A stretch of DNA of 64,000 bases from Rhodococcus sp. ABRD24 (lineage in GTDB: Bacteria; Actinomycetota; Actinomycetes; Mycobacteriales; Mycobacteriaceae), in contig NZ_CP035319.1 in the NCBI RefSeq assembly GCF_004328705.1, positions 2,728,001 to 2,792,000 on the forward strand. The letters run 5' to 3'. Shown here in pieces: positions 18,189 to 26,399 of this stretch. Both the position numbers and the translations under genes were made by a program. The notes under the pieces are model-generated. The model was given only the letters and a program-made list of their open reading frames with translations, did no database searches and was not told where the DNA came from. How positions within the stretch are numbered: the stretch's first letter is position 1; each line of letters opens with the position of its first letter.

Positions 18189-19181
18189 TCACCCGGTCGT
18201 CGCCGGTGGTGCGACGATCCCCTCCGCTGTCGCGAGGCCGGCGGCCGCGACCCGGGAACGGCACTGCAACTTCTCGAGAATGTGTTCGACATGGGTTGCG
18301 ACCGTCCGGTGGCTCAGGTGCAGCTCTGCTCCGATCTCGCTGTTGCTGAGACCCTGCGTGAGGAGCGCGAGCACTTCGAGTTCGCGGTTGGTGAGTCCGC
18401 GGGGCGGCCGGCGTTCGCGCATCGTCACGACCGATCCGGCCGAGACCGGCGTGAGCTGGATGAGGAACGTGCGGCCGTCAGGGGCGGTCCAGTACAGACT
18501 GCGCTGCCCGGGGAGGGCAGCCGCGACCAGGATCCGTCGCATGACGGGGCCGTCCTGCGTCAGGAGCGTCCCGCACGGCAGGCCCGGAAGCGGCACCAGC
18601 TGCTTTCCTTTCGTCAGCAGAGCCGATTCTTCGGCACTGTCGACGAGATCCGTCCAGGCCGCCGCCGAAACCACTCGGAGCGAGTCCAGAAGCGTGCCCA
18701 GTACCGGGCGCATCGCCGCAAGGCAGTCGACGTCGGTATCGCTGAGTGGCACCGCGAAGGTGGTGCTCAGGTGCAGTGATCCGGTGTAGCGGCCGTCGCG
18801 GGTGAACAGGCAGGTAGTAACCCCTTCGCGAAATCCTGACGGCTGGAAAACTTCTCGTGCACTGAAGGTTTCGGAATAGCGGGGGATGTCGCACCAGCGG
18901 AGGGGGCGTGAATGCCGGAAACGCATGGCCAGGAAGGCTGGATCGTCGACGGTGAATCCGTCGTTCAGATACCCGACCACCTCGCTCGGGTATTCGGTAC
19001 CCGCGATCGTCGAATGCACGCCGTTGGTGGGGTCGTAGGTAGAGAGCGCCGCAGCCTCGAACGGTATATCGCCGCTGAGTCGTTCGATAACGGCCGTGGC
19101 GAGGTCGTCTGCCGGCATCGGTTCGGTACAGATCGCCGCGATATCGGAGATCATCGCGAGGGTGTCGTGAGAGTTCGTCAT
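18189..19181 (-). CDS. LuxR-family transcriptional regulator with sensory N-terminus
   Basis: A 330-residue regulator: a GAF-like sensory region (about residues 5-180) followed by a C-terminal LuxR helix-turn-helix (about 265-325, with LTNRELEVLALLTQGLSNSEIG). No receiver-domain Asp pattern is seen. GAGGAAA stands before the ATG at 19181; the longer open frame upstream crosses a terminator hairpin and is rejected. It reads away from the APC permease and toward the SDR at 17.4 kb. Its targets may include either; this is inference from position. Confidence 0.88.
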   Translation of the reverse strand: MTNSHDTLAMISDIAAICTEPMPADDLATAVIERLSGDIPFEAAALSTYDPTNGVHSTIAGTEYPSEVVGYLNDGFTVDDPAFLAMRFRHSRPLRWCDIPRYSETFSAREVFQPSGFREGVTTCLFTRDGRYTGSLHLSTTFAVPLSDTDVDCLAAMRPVLGTLLDSLRVVSAAAWTDLVDSAEESALLTKGKQLVPLPGLPCGTLLTQDGPVMRRILVAAALPGQRSLYWTAPDGRTFLIQLTPVSAGSVVTMRERRPPRGLTNRELEVLALLTQGLSNSEIGAELHLSHRTVATHVEHILEKLQCRSRVAAAGLATAEGIVAPPATTG

Positions 19182-19265
19182 TTGCGTTTCCTCGTGCACC
19201 TGGGGAGCGGACAGTGTGGATCTTGCGCCTTCTCGGCGGGTGGCGGTGGCTTTCGGCGAGATCTC

Positions 19266-19298
19266 GAGGACGGATCCCACGTTGCGGGATCCGTCCTC
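19266..19298 (-). terminator. Terminator hairpin after the APC permease
   Basis: GAGGACGGATCCC (19266-19278) and GGGATCCGTCCTC (19286-19298) form a perfect 13-bp stem with a 7-nt loop between the permease stop and the LuxR gene. There is no U-tract, as is usual in high-GC actinobacteria. Confidence 0.7.
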
Positions 19299-19324
19299 AA
19301 ACGTTTGTTCGGTTTCGATCGTGA

Positions 19325-20857
19325 CTACTCGCGTTCGTGCGCTTCCTCCAGGACGATGCGACCGATCAGTTCGTATTGCTTCGGGTCGCGGAACCGGAAG
19401 TACACGGCGATGGCGGCACCGGCCGCGAACATACCGACCACGATCCACGGTGTCAGCGTGAACAGCAATGTGCCGGAGGCAGAACCGGCCGCGTCTTCTT
19501 TGTGCTTCCACAACAGGTAGACCACGTACAGCATGCCGATACCGCCGAGTAGGGGAGCGGTGAATGTCTTGAACCAGTGCGCCGATTCGGGATGGTGCTT
19601 GCCGACGTGGAAGTAGGCGATCACGGCGAACGCGCACAGCGCCTGGACGATCAGGATCGCCATCGTTCCGAGAATTGCCAGGATCACGTACATCTCGCCG
19701 TACGGATCCATTCCGGCGGCGAGGAACAGCAGCACGATAGTGGTGGCGATGGCGGTCTGCGTGAAGGATGCGATGTGCGGCGACCCGTGCTTGGGATGGG
19801 TCGCGCCCAGCGTGCGCTGCAGCCGTGGAGACAGGCCCTCGCGTCCGAGCGCGTACAGGTACCGCGACGCGCAGTTGTGGAAGGCCATGCCGCAGGCGAA
19901 CGACCCCGTCACCAGCAGGATGTTGAACGTCGTCACCGACCAGGCGCCGAGGTACTCGCGGGCCGGGCCGAAGAAGATCTCCGATGCCGTACTCGAATCC
20001 TGCGCAAGCGCAATGGATTCACTTGGCCCGGTGCCGGCGATTGCCATCCACGACACGAACACGTAGAAGACGCCGACGCCGAGGACAGCGAACATCGTGG
20101 CGCGGGGGATGATCTTCTTGGGATCCCGGGACTCCTCGCCGTACATGGCCGTGGACTCGAAGCCGACCCACGACCAGAAGGCGAAGAACAACCCGAGCCC
20201 CGCGCTGGCCGTAACCACGCCCTTTGCCGGCTCGAATGCGTTGAGCGGATTGATGGATTCGGGAACGAAGCCCTCCGGGCCACCGCCGTGGACGAGCACA
20301 GCGAAGGCGCCGAGTGCGAGAATCGCGATCTCGGCGACGAGGAAGACGCCGAGAACCTTGGCGGTGAGGTTGACGTCGAAGTACGTAAGCAGAGCATTGA
20401 GTGCGATCATGCTGAGCGCGAAGACGATCCAGTGGACCGTGATACCCAGCTCCGTCTGGAGCATGTTTGCTGCGAAGAACGAGAAGATTCCGACCAGGGC
20501 GGCCTCGAAGACGACGTAGGCCATCGTGATGATGAATCCACTCGCCATGCCGACGATTCGCCCGAGCCCGTGCGAGATGAAGCCGTAGAAGGCACCGGTG
20601 GCTGTGATGTGCTTGGCCATCGTGGCGTATCCGAGGGCGAACAGGCCGAGCACGATCGTCGCGACGAGGTAGCCGGCAGGGGCTGCCGAGCCGTTTCCGA
20701 AGCCGATCGCGATGGGAACGTTGCCGACCATCGCGGTGATCGGCGCGGACGTGGCGACAGCCATGAAGACGACACCGATCGTGCCGACGGCGTTCCGTCT
20801 CAGTCGTTGAACGGACCGACCAGTCGGTGCTACTTCGGGGTTTTCGGTTTGGGTCAT
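19325..20857 (-). CDS. APC-superfamily permease of the microcompartment locus
   Basis: A 510-residue transporter with about 12-13 membrane helices. The TM1 region (GVVFMAVATSAPITAMVGN) and the WSWVGFES segment match amino acid-polyamine-organocation permeases. It is transcribed divergently from the microcompartment operon across a 224-base regulatory region, so it probably imports the pathway substrate, an amino ketone or amino alcohol such as aminoacetone or 1-amino-2-propanol (inference from location). GAGG precedes the ATG at 20857. The longer upstream frame crosses the divergent promoter and is not coding. Confidence 0.9.
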   Translation of the reverse strand: MTQTENPEVAPTGRSVQRLRRNAVGTIGVVFMAVATSAPITAMVGNVPIAIGFGNGSAAPAGYLVATIVLGLFALGYATMAKHITATGAFYGFISHGLGRIVGMASGFIITMAYVVFEAALVGIFSFFAANMLQTELGITVHWIVFALSMIALNALLTYFDVNLTAKVLGVFLVAEIAILALGAFAVLVHGGGPEGFVPESINPLNAFEPAKGVVTASAGLGLFFAFWSWVGFESTAMYGEESRDPKKIIPRATMFAVLGVGVFYVFVSWMAIAGTGPSESIALAQDSSTASEIFFGPAREYLGAWSVTTFNILLVTGSFACGMAFHNCASRYLYALGREGLSPRLQRTLGATHPKHGSPHIASFTQTAIATTIVLLFLAAGMDPYGEMYVILAILGTMAILIVQALCAFAVIAYFHVGKHHPESAHWFKTFTAPLLGGIGMLYVVYLLWKHKEDAAGSASGTLLFTLTPWIVVGMFAAGAAIAVYFRFRDPKQYELIGRIVLEEAHERE

Positions 20858-20898
20858 GAGCGGGGAACCTCCCGGAATCGTCGGGCTGACATAGGATG

Positions 20899-20914
20899 TG
20901 TGGTCTACGCCACA
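20899..20914. promoter_or_regulatory. Inverted repeat in front of the permease gene
   Basis: TGTGG (20899-20903) and CCACA (20910-20914) flank TCTACG. The repeat lies about 45 bases upstream of the permease start and contains GGTCTAC, loosely related to the TGGTCCTACCA element in the opposing operon promoter. It could be a second, weaker operator for the same regulator. Confidence 0.35.
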
Positions 20915-20993
20915 TGGGATGGCGGCAATAATGGCACTACCAATTGACGCCCGCAAGGGTTCGGACCAAGAAAAACTGGTTACTTCGAGACCA

Positions 20994-21021
20994 TTGACAT
21001 TTATGGTCCTACCAATATTAT
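20994..21021 (+). promoter_or_regulatory. Microcompartment operon promoter with embedded GntR operator
   Basis: A -35 TTGACA (20994-20999) and a -10 TATTAT (21016-21021) are separated by 16 bases. The spacer holds TGGTCCTACCA (21004-21014), a TGGT/ACCA inverted repeat around CCT. The same 11 bases occur immediately downstream of the -10 of the GntR gene at 28.3 kb and nowhere else that I noticed. A repressor bound here would block RNA polymerase. Confidence 0.7.
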
Positions 21022-21081
21022 TGACCTCGACAGTGGCTGACCGCCCGATCTGGATCGGGCCCGAGCGACGATGGGTAGGCC

Positions 21082-22368
21082 ATGTACGACTACGGCGCAT
21101 TCACTTTCGAGTCCAAGAGTGAAGTCCTCGAGAAGTCCGTGAAGTACTGGAATCCGGACAAGACCAAGTTTTGGACCAATTCTGGCGTGGATTTGGTCAT
21201 CGACCGCCGGGAGGGTTACTTCCTGTGGGACATGAGCGGGCGACGCCTGATCGACCTCCACCTCAACGGCGGCACATACAACCTCGGACACCGCAATCCG
21301 GAGGTCGTGGCCGCCGTGACCGATGCGCTCCAACGCTTCGACGTGGGTAATCACCACTTCCCGTCGGTGGCGCGTACGGCACTGGCCGAGGCTCTGATCG
21401 CCACTGCGCCTGAGGGTTTGACCAAGGTTGCCTACGGCTCGGGTGGCGGCGAGGCGATCGATATCGCCCTCAAGAGTGCCCGGCACGCGACGCAGAAGCG
21501 CAAGATCGTCTCGATCATGAAGGCCTATCACGGGCACACCGGACTGGCACTCGCTACCGGTGACAATCGGTTCGCCAAGATCTTCCTCTCGGAGCAGCCC
21601 GACGAATTCGTGCAGGTCCCCTTCGGGGACATCGACGCGATGGATCGTGCCCTCTCCGGCCGCGACGTCGCTGCGGTGATCATGGAGACCATTCCGGCGA
21701 CATACGGGTTCCCGCTTCCGCCACCCGGCTACCTGGAGGCGGTCAAGGCGCTCACCGAGAAGTACGACGCGCTGTACATCGCTGACGAGGTCCAGACCGG
21801 GCTGATGCGTACCGGGGAACTGTGGGCGATCACCAAACACGGCATTCGGCCGGACATTCTGGTGACCGGCAAGGGAATCTCCGGCGGCGTCTACCCGATC
21901 ACTGCGGCGTTGCTCAGTGACCGGGCCGCGCAGTGGCTCGATCAGGACGGCTTCGGCCACATCTCCACGTTCGGCGGCGCCGAGGTGGGTTGCGTGGCAG
22001 CGCTCACGACCCTCGAGATCACGACCCGGCCCGAGGTTCGTTCGATGGTGCACTACATCTCCGAGTTGATGCGTGACGGTCTGCGCCGGATCCAGGAGAC
22101 GTACCCGGACTGGATGGTCGGAATCCGGCAGAACGGAGTGGTGGTCGGGCTCGAGTTCGATCACCCGGAGGGCGCGAAGTACGTCATGCGCCATCTCTAC
22201 GAAATCGGAGTGTGGGCGATCTTCTCGACGCTCGACCCGAGGGTCCTGCAGTTCAAGCCCGGAATCCTCATGCCACGCGATCTCTGCGAGGACGTGCTCG
22301 ACCGGCTCGAAGTGGCTGTCGGCCGAGCGCGCGCGGAGGCGCGCAGAACTGATCGGAGAGCAAGCTGA
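21082..22368 (+). CDS. Class III aminotransferase-family PLP enzyme (amino-alcohol-phosphate phospho-lyase)
   Basis: A 428-residue fold-type I PLP enzyme. Lys264 (VTGKGISGG) should carry the cofactor; the YGSGGGEAID, YHGHTG and ADEVQTG blocks bind PLP. It is the first gene of the microcompartment operon. In the RMM/aminoacetone compartment of M. smegmatis, an enzyme of this family is proposed to remove ammonia and phosphate from phosphorylated 1-amino-2-propanol to give propionaldehyde, like ethanolamine-phosphate phospho-lyase; that role is assumed here from gene context. The stop overlaps the next start (TGATG). Confidence 0.88.
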   Translation: MYDYGAFTFESKSEVLEKSVKYWNPDKTKFWTNSGVDLVIDRREGYFLWDMSGRRLIDLHLNGGTYNLGHRNPEVVAAVTDALQRFDVGNHHFPSVARTALAEALIATAPEGLTKVAYGSGGGEAIDIALKSARHATQKRKIVSIMKAYHGHTGLALATGDNRFAKIFLSEQPDEFVQVPFGDIDAMDRALSGRDVAAVIMETIPATYGFPLPPPGYLEAVKALTEKYDALYIADEVQTGLMRTGELWAITKHGIRPDILVTGKGISGGVYPITAALLSDRAAQWLDQDGFGHISTFGGAEVGCVAALTTLEITTRPEVRSMVHYISELMRDGLRRIQETYPDWMVGIRQNGVVVGLEFDHPEGAKYVMRHLYEIGVWAIFSTLDPRVLQFKPGILMPRDLCEDVLDRLEVAVGRARAEARRTDRRAS

Positions 22369-23924
22369 TGAGTACGGCACGTGCCGGACACATTCTCGAA
22401 CGGGCCCGCTGGGCCGCCGCGTCCTATGCCACCTACGACCGGGAGAGTGTCGAAGCGATCGTCACCGCGGTCGCCGAGGCGGGCTACCGGGACGCCGAGA
22501 AATACGCCCAGTGGGCGGTCACCGAGACCGGGATGGGCGTGGTCGCGGACAAGGTCCGCAAGAACCAGGCCTGCTCGCGTGGGCTGGTGGAGCACTACCG
22601 CGGACAGGACTTCGTCTCGCCGCGGGTCGACGACGGCCGCAAGATTGCCGAGCTTCCCCGTCCTGCAGGGGTGGTGCTGGGCCTGACGCCCACCACCAAT
22701 CCCGTTGCCACCGTGTACTTCAAGATCATCCTGAGTCTGATGACGCGCAACGCCGTGGTGATTGCACCGCATCCGCGGGCGAAGGAGTGCTGCGTCGACG
22801 CGGCCCGGATGCTCGCCGAGGCGGCGACTGCCGCCGGTGCGCCGGACGGAATCGTGCAGGTGCTCGAGGAGCCGTCGATCCCGTTGGTCGAGGCACTCAT
22901 GGCGGATGAACGAACCGACGTGATCGTAGCGACGGGCGGCACCGGCGTGGTGCGCGCGGCGTACTCTTCCGGAAATCCCGCACTCGGAGTCGGGCCGGGT
23001 AACGTGCCGGTCCTGGTCGATGCCACCGCAGATGTCCGGGCCGCGGCCCGGCGGATCGTCGAGAGCAAGGCATTCGACAACTCGGTGTTGTGCACCAACG
23101 AATCCGTGCTGATCGTCGAGGAGTCGGTGGCCGACCAGCTCGAGAAGGAATTGACGCGGGCCGGAGCCCACATTCTCGACACCGAGTCTGCAGATCTGCT
23201 GCGCGCGTACATGTTCCCCGAAGGTCACCTCAACACCGATGTGGTGGGCAAGGACGCTACCTGGATCGCGGCGGAGGCCGGAATCCAGGTGAACCCTAAG
23301 GTGCGGGTGCTGGTTGCGCCGTTCCCTCTCGTCATCGCGGAAGAGGTGTTCACTCACGAGAAGCTGTCTCCGGTGATCGGGATGACCCGCGTCGCGGATG
23401 CGCGGCGGGGCATCAACGCTGCCCGGGCGGTGGTGCGCATCGCCGGTGCCGGGCATTCGGGTGCGATCCACAGCTCGGACTCGGCGACGATCATGGAGTT
23501 CGGGGCTCGGGTGCCAGTGCTCCGAGTATCGGTGAACGTTGGAAACAGCACCGGCAGTTCGGGTCTCGACACCAATCTCGCACCGTCCATGACGATCGGG
23601 ACCGGCTTCGTCGGCCGCAGTTCGATCGGAGAGAACCTCGAGCCCAAGCACCTGCTCGACTGGACGAAGGTCGCGTTCAACAGCGACCCAGCCGTTCCGA
23701 TGGGGTCGTTCGCCGGAGCCGAGCCGTGGGCCGTTCCCGCTGGGCCGGTCCCGTCGTACCCGGTCCCGTCCAACGATCCCGGAGCCGTCGCCTCGCCGTC
23801 GCCTCGGGCGCCGTCGCGGCCGGCCACCCGCTCGACCGGCCGTGGTGGTCCGGGTCCCGACCAACTCAGAGCCGAGCTGCGGCGCATCGTCGTCGAAGAG
23901 CTCTCTCAACTCATCAAGGGGTGA
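22368..23924 (+). CDS. CoA-acylating aldehyde dehydrogenase with C-terminal encapsulation peptide
   Basis: A 518-residue PduP/EutE-type enzyme that converts an aldehyde, here probably propionaldehyde, to acyl-CoA with NAD+ and CoA. The catalytic Cys242 is in NSVLCTNE. After the enzyme domain (ending near residue 450) comes a Pro/Ser/Arg-rich linker (about 450-495) and a terminal amphipathic helix (LRAELRRIVVEELSQLIKG), exactly the form of a cargo peptide that binds the inner face of BMC shells. It is the signature enzyme of the compartment. Confidence 0.93.
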   Translation: MSTARAGHILERARWAAASYATYDRESVEAIVTAVAEAGYRDAEKYAQWAVTETGMGVVADKVRKNQACSRGLVEHYRGQDFVSPRVDDGRKIAELPRPAGVVLGLTPTTNPVATVYFKIILSLMTRNAVVIAPHPRAKECCVDAARMLAEAATAAGAPDGIVQVLEEPSIPLVEALMADERTDVIVATGGTGVVRAAYSSGNPALGVGPGNVPVLVDATADVRAAARRIVESKAFDNSVLCTNESVLIVEESVADQLEKELTRAGAHILDTESADLLRAYMFPEGHLNTDVVGKDATWIAAEAGIQVNPKVRVLVAPFPLVIAEEVFTHEKLSPVIGMTRVADARRGINAARAVVRIAGAGHSGAIHSSDSATIMEFGARVPVLRVSVNVGNSTGSSGLDTNLAPSMTIGTGFVGRSSIGENLEPKHLLDWTKVAFNSDPAVPMGSFAGAEPWAVPAGPVPSYPVPSNDPGAVASPSPRAPSRPATRSTGRGGPGPDQLRAELRRIVVEELSQLIKG

Positions 23925-23927
23925 ACC

Positions 23928-24533
23928 GTGGCAGAGCTACGTTCCTTCATTTTCATCGACCGACTCCAACCCCAGACGATGTCCTATCTGGGTAGCTGGA
24001 TCCGTGGAGCCTTGCCCAGGGCCGATATGGCCGCCCAGATCATCGAGGTGGCACCGGGTCTCGACATCGAGGGCATCACCGACGTCGCCCTCAAGCACGC
24101 CGAGGTGCAGGCCGGAATTCTGGTGGTGGAGCGGCAATTCGGCTACCTCGAGTTCCATGGGGAGACCGGAGCCGTTACCGCCGCCGCGGAGGCGGCACTC
24201 GACGCACTGGACGCCACGACGAGTTCCGCGATGGCGCCGACGATCCTGGCTTCGAAGATCATCTCCAGCGTCGAGCACCAGCACGCATTCCTGATCAACC
24301 GCAACAAGATCGGCTCGATGGTGCTGGCTGGGGAATCGTTGTTCGTCCTCGAGGTCCAGCCCGCGTCGTATGCGATCCTCGCGACCAACGAGGCCGAGAA
24401 GGCCGCGGACATCAAGGTCGTGGACTTCCGGATGATCGGTGCCACCGGGCGCGTCTACCTCTCCGGTACCGAGGCGGACGTGCGCCAGGCGGCGTCCGCA
24501 GCGCAGGACGCGCTGGCGGGAGGTGCGCGATGA
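23928..24533 (+). CDS. BMC-T shell protein 1 (tandem-domain, trimeric)
   Basis: A 201-residue shell protein with two BMC domains (about residues 5-98 and 104-198); three chains give a pseudohexameric tile. The N-terminal order of strands, beginning RSFIFIDRLQPQT, resembles the circularly permuted EutS/EutL-type domains rather than canonical BMC-H. The start is a GTG four bases after the dehydrogenase stop. The larger pore of BMC-T trimers is thought to pass cofactors or bulky metabolites. Its last codons overlap the next gene. Confidence 0.92.
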   Translation: MAELRSFIFIDRLQPQTMSYLGSWIRGALPRADMAAQIIEVAPGLDIEGITDVALKHAEVQAGILVVERQFGYLEFHGETGAVTAAAEAALDALDATTSSAMAPTILASKIISSVEHQHAFLINRNKIGSMVLAGESLFVLEVQPASYAILATNEAEKAADIKVVDFRMIGATGRVYLSGTEADVRQAASAAQDALAGGAR

Positions 24534-25051
24534 GCGATCTCCTGCCCGCCGATATCCGCGCCATGGTCCGTGAGGTGGTGCGCGACGTGGTCGGTGATCT
24601 CAAGTCCACCAACCCGGCCCCGGTGGGCGGCAAGCCCGCCGCGGTGGCGGCCGTCCCCGCTCGACCCGCGCCAGCGACGTTTGCCGAGCAGATCGGCGCG
24701 TCGCCCTCGGGGCCGAGGGCGACGGCCGGTCGTAAGCGCACCGAGACGGTGCGTCTGACGGACGACGCCGAGCTCGGGGCGTTCGTACGGACGCTCCTGG
24801 CTCTGTTCGAGAACCCCAAGTCTCGGGCGGACCTGCGTGCCGGTCGCCTCGAGTTTCGGCTGGCCGGCGGCGGCACAACCGGCGCAGGCTCCGTGACCCG
24901 CGTGGACAAGGGTGCGGTGACCGAACGACAGATCGTGGCCGTCGCCGAGACCCGTGGCCGTCTCCTCCTCGCCCCGGGCGCCGTCCTCACCCCGCTCGCG
25001 CGCGAGAAGGCGCGGGCGTTGGGAGTCGAAATCGAGAAGGAGCGCAGATGA
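24530..25051 (+). CDS. Uncharacterised RMM-locus protein with N-terminal cargo-like helix
   Basis: A 173-residue protein overlapping the genes on both sides (ATGA junctions). Residues 1-24 form an amphipathic helix (LPADIRAMVREVVRDVVGDL) that resembles encapsulation peptides. An Ala/Pro/Gly-rich linker (about 26-60) follows, then a mixed alpha/beta region (about 75-120), and a C-terminal segment (about 128-173) with APGAVLTPLAREKARALGV. The last motif recalls small accessory segments found in Eut/Pdu proteins. No catalytic site is recognisable. It may be cargo, an adaptor between enzymes and shell, or an assembly factor. Function unknown. Confidence 0.88.
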   Translation: MSDLLPADIRAMVREVVRDVVGDLKSTNPAPVGGKPAAVAAVPARPAPATFAEQIGASPSGPRATAGRKRTETVRLTDDAELGAFVRTLLALFENPKSRADLRAGRLEFRLAGGGTTGAGSVTRVDKGAVTERQIVAVAETRGRLLLAPGAVLTPLAREKARALGVEIEKERR

Positions 25052-25293
25052 TTGTCGCAACTGTGACCGGCAGCGTGTGGGCCACGCGTCGGGTCGAAGG
25101 TCTCCCGCACGGCGCCTTCCTCGAGGTGGAGGTCGAGGGTGCCGGTTCGCGGCTGATCGCCTTCGATGTCCTCGGCTCCGGCGTTGGCGAGAAGGTCCTG
25201 GTCGCCCAGGGCTCGGTGGCCGCCTCCTGGTTCCCGGGAACCCCGCCACCGGTGGATGCCCTGATCATCGGCTCCGTCGACGACGCACCGTAG
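25048..25293 (+). CDS. BMC-P shell vertex protein (EutN/CcmL family)
   Basis: An 81-residue pentameric protein that caps the icosahedral vertices of the shell. The family pattern is clear: IVATVTGSVWATRRV at the N-terminus, LIAFDVLGSGVGEKVLV in the middle, and DALIIGSVD at the end. It is a little shorter than usual EutN/CcmL (about 90-100 residues). It overlaps the upstream gene by four bases, so a fixed low ratio to the hexamer is presumably set by translation. Confidence 0.95.
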   Translation: MIVATVTGSVWATRRVEGLPHGAFLEVEVEGAGSRLIAFDVLGSGVGEKVLVAQGSVAASWFPGTPPPVDALIIGSVDDAP

Positions 25294-25390
25294 TCCCGCA
25301 ACTGCGCACCCAACCAGCCGGACGCGTTCCGGTTCGTCCACCCCATATCCGCGTACGCAGCGCGCGTGCGCATCACACCAAGGAGATGCA

Positions 25391-25672
25391 ATGTCCAGCA
25401 ACGCCATCGGAATGATCGAGACCAAGGGTTACGTCGCTGCACTCGCTGCCGCAGACGCCATGGTCAAGGCCGCCAATGTGACGATCACCGATCGTCAGGA
25501 CGTCGGCGACGGCCTGGTCGCGATCGTCGTCACGGGCGAGGTGGGCGCGGTCAAGGCCGCGACCGAGGCCGGTGCCGAGACCGCCTCGCAGGTAGGCGAA
25601 CTCGTCAGTGTGCATGTCATCCCGCGCCCGCACGCCGAACTCGGTGCCCACTTCTCGGTCTCGTCCAAGTAG
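25391..25672 (+). CDS. BMC-H shell protein (hexameric)
   Basis: A 93-residue canonical single-domain shell protein: GMIETKGYVAALAAADAMVKAANV, a GGG-loop equivalent, and a VIPRPHAEL tail. Six copies form the hexagonal tiles that make most of the facets. It has a 97-base leader after the BMC-P gene and AAGGAGAT before its ATG, a much better ribosome site than its neighbours, consistent with it being the major shell subunit. Its pore loop follows the family but was not modelled. Confidence 0.96.
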   Translation: MSSNAIGMIETKGYVAALAAADAMVKAANVTITDRQDVGDGLVAIVVTGEVGAVKAATEAGAETASQVGELVSVHVIPRPHAELGAHFSVSSK

Positions 25673-25710
25673 ACCGACGAGCCCGACACACCGACAAGGA
25701 GGTGAGCGCA

Positions 25711-26367
25711 GTGGGCGAGAAAAACACCGGCACCCGGACCGACATCCGCGTCTATCTCATGGTTCACGATCTGCAACGCCAGTTCGCGGCATACATGGGC
25801 ACGCCCACCCGGGCTCGCGGCTATCCGCCGTACGAGGGCGACCACGCACTGATTGTGGAGGTGTCGCCTGCACTGGCGATCGAGCGGGTCATCGACCTGG
25901 CTCTGCGGTCGGTGCCCACCGTGGAACCCGGAATTCTGTACGTGGAGCGGCAGTTCGGCGTCCTGGAAATCCACGCGCGGACGCTCGACGACGTCGTTCG
26001 CGCCGGTGAGGCGATCCTCGAGGGCACCGGCAACAAGGCGAGCGACCAGCTGCGGCCGAAGGTGCTCTATCACGACATCATCGAGACCATCACCGATCAG
26101 CATGCGGTGATTCTCAACCGGAATCGGCAGGCCTCGATGGTGATGCCGGGGGAGTCGTTGCTCGTCTACGAGATGACTCCGGCGCTGTTCGCGGCGGTGG
26201 CAGCCAACGAGGCCGAACGGGTTGCGCCGGGCATCACGCTTGTCGATGTGCAGATGATCGGCGCCGCCGGTCGCCTCTACATCAGCGGATCCACCGAGGA
26301 CGTGACGGTGGCCCGTGACCAGATCACCAAGGTCCTTGCCGGTATCGAGGGACGAGAGCACAGCTGA
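25711..26367 (+). CDS. BMC-T shell protein 2 (tandem-domain, trimeric)
   Basis: A 218-residue tandem BMC protein, paralogous to the one at 23.9 kb (shared blocks: GILYVERQFG, DQHAVILNRNR, VMPGESLLVYE, VDVQMIGAAGRLYISG). The GTG at 25711 is chosen because AAGGAGGTGA precedes it; the open frame upstream overlaps the BMC-H gene. Two different BMC-T proteins in one shell are typical of the RMM type and may provide separate pores for substrate and cofactor. Confidence 0.93.
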   Translation: MGEKNTGTRTDIRVYLMVHDLQRQFAAYMGTPTRARGYPPYEGDHALIVEVSPALAIERVIDLALRSVPTVEPGILYVERQFGVLEIHARTLDDVVRAGEAILEGTGNKASDQLRPKVLYHDIIETITDQHAVILNRNRQASMVMPGESLLVYEMTPALFAAVAANEAERVAPGITLVDVQMIGAAGRLYISGSTEDVTVARDQITKVLAGIEGREHS

Positions 26368-26399
26368 CCTGAGTCGGTTGAGGGAACAAGGGTGGTGTT

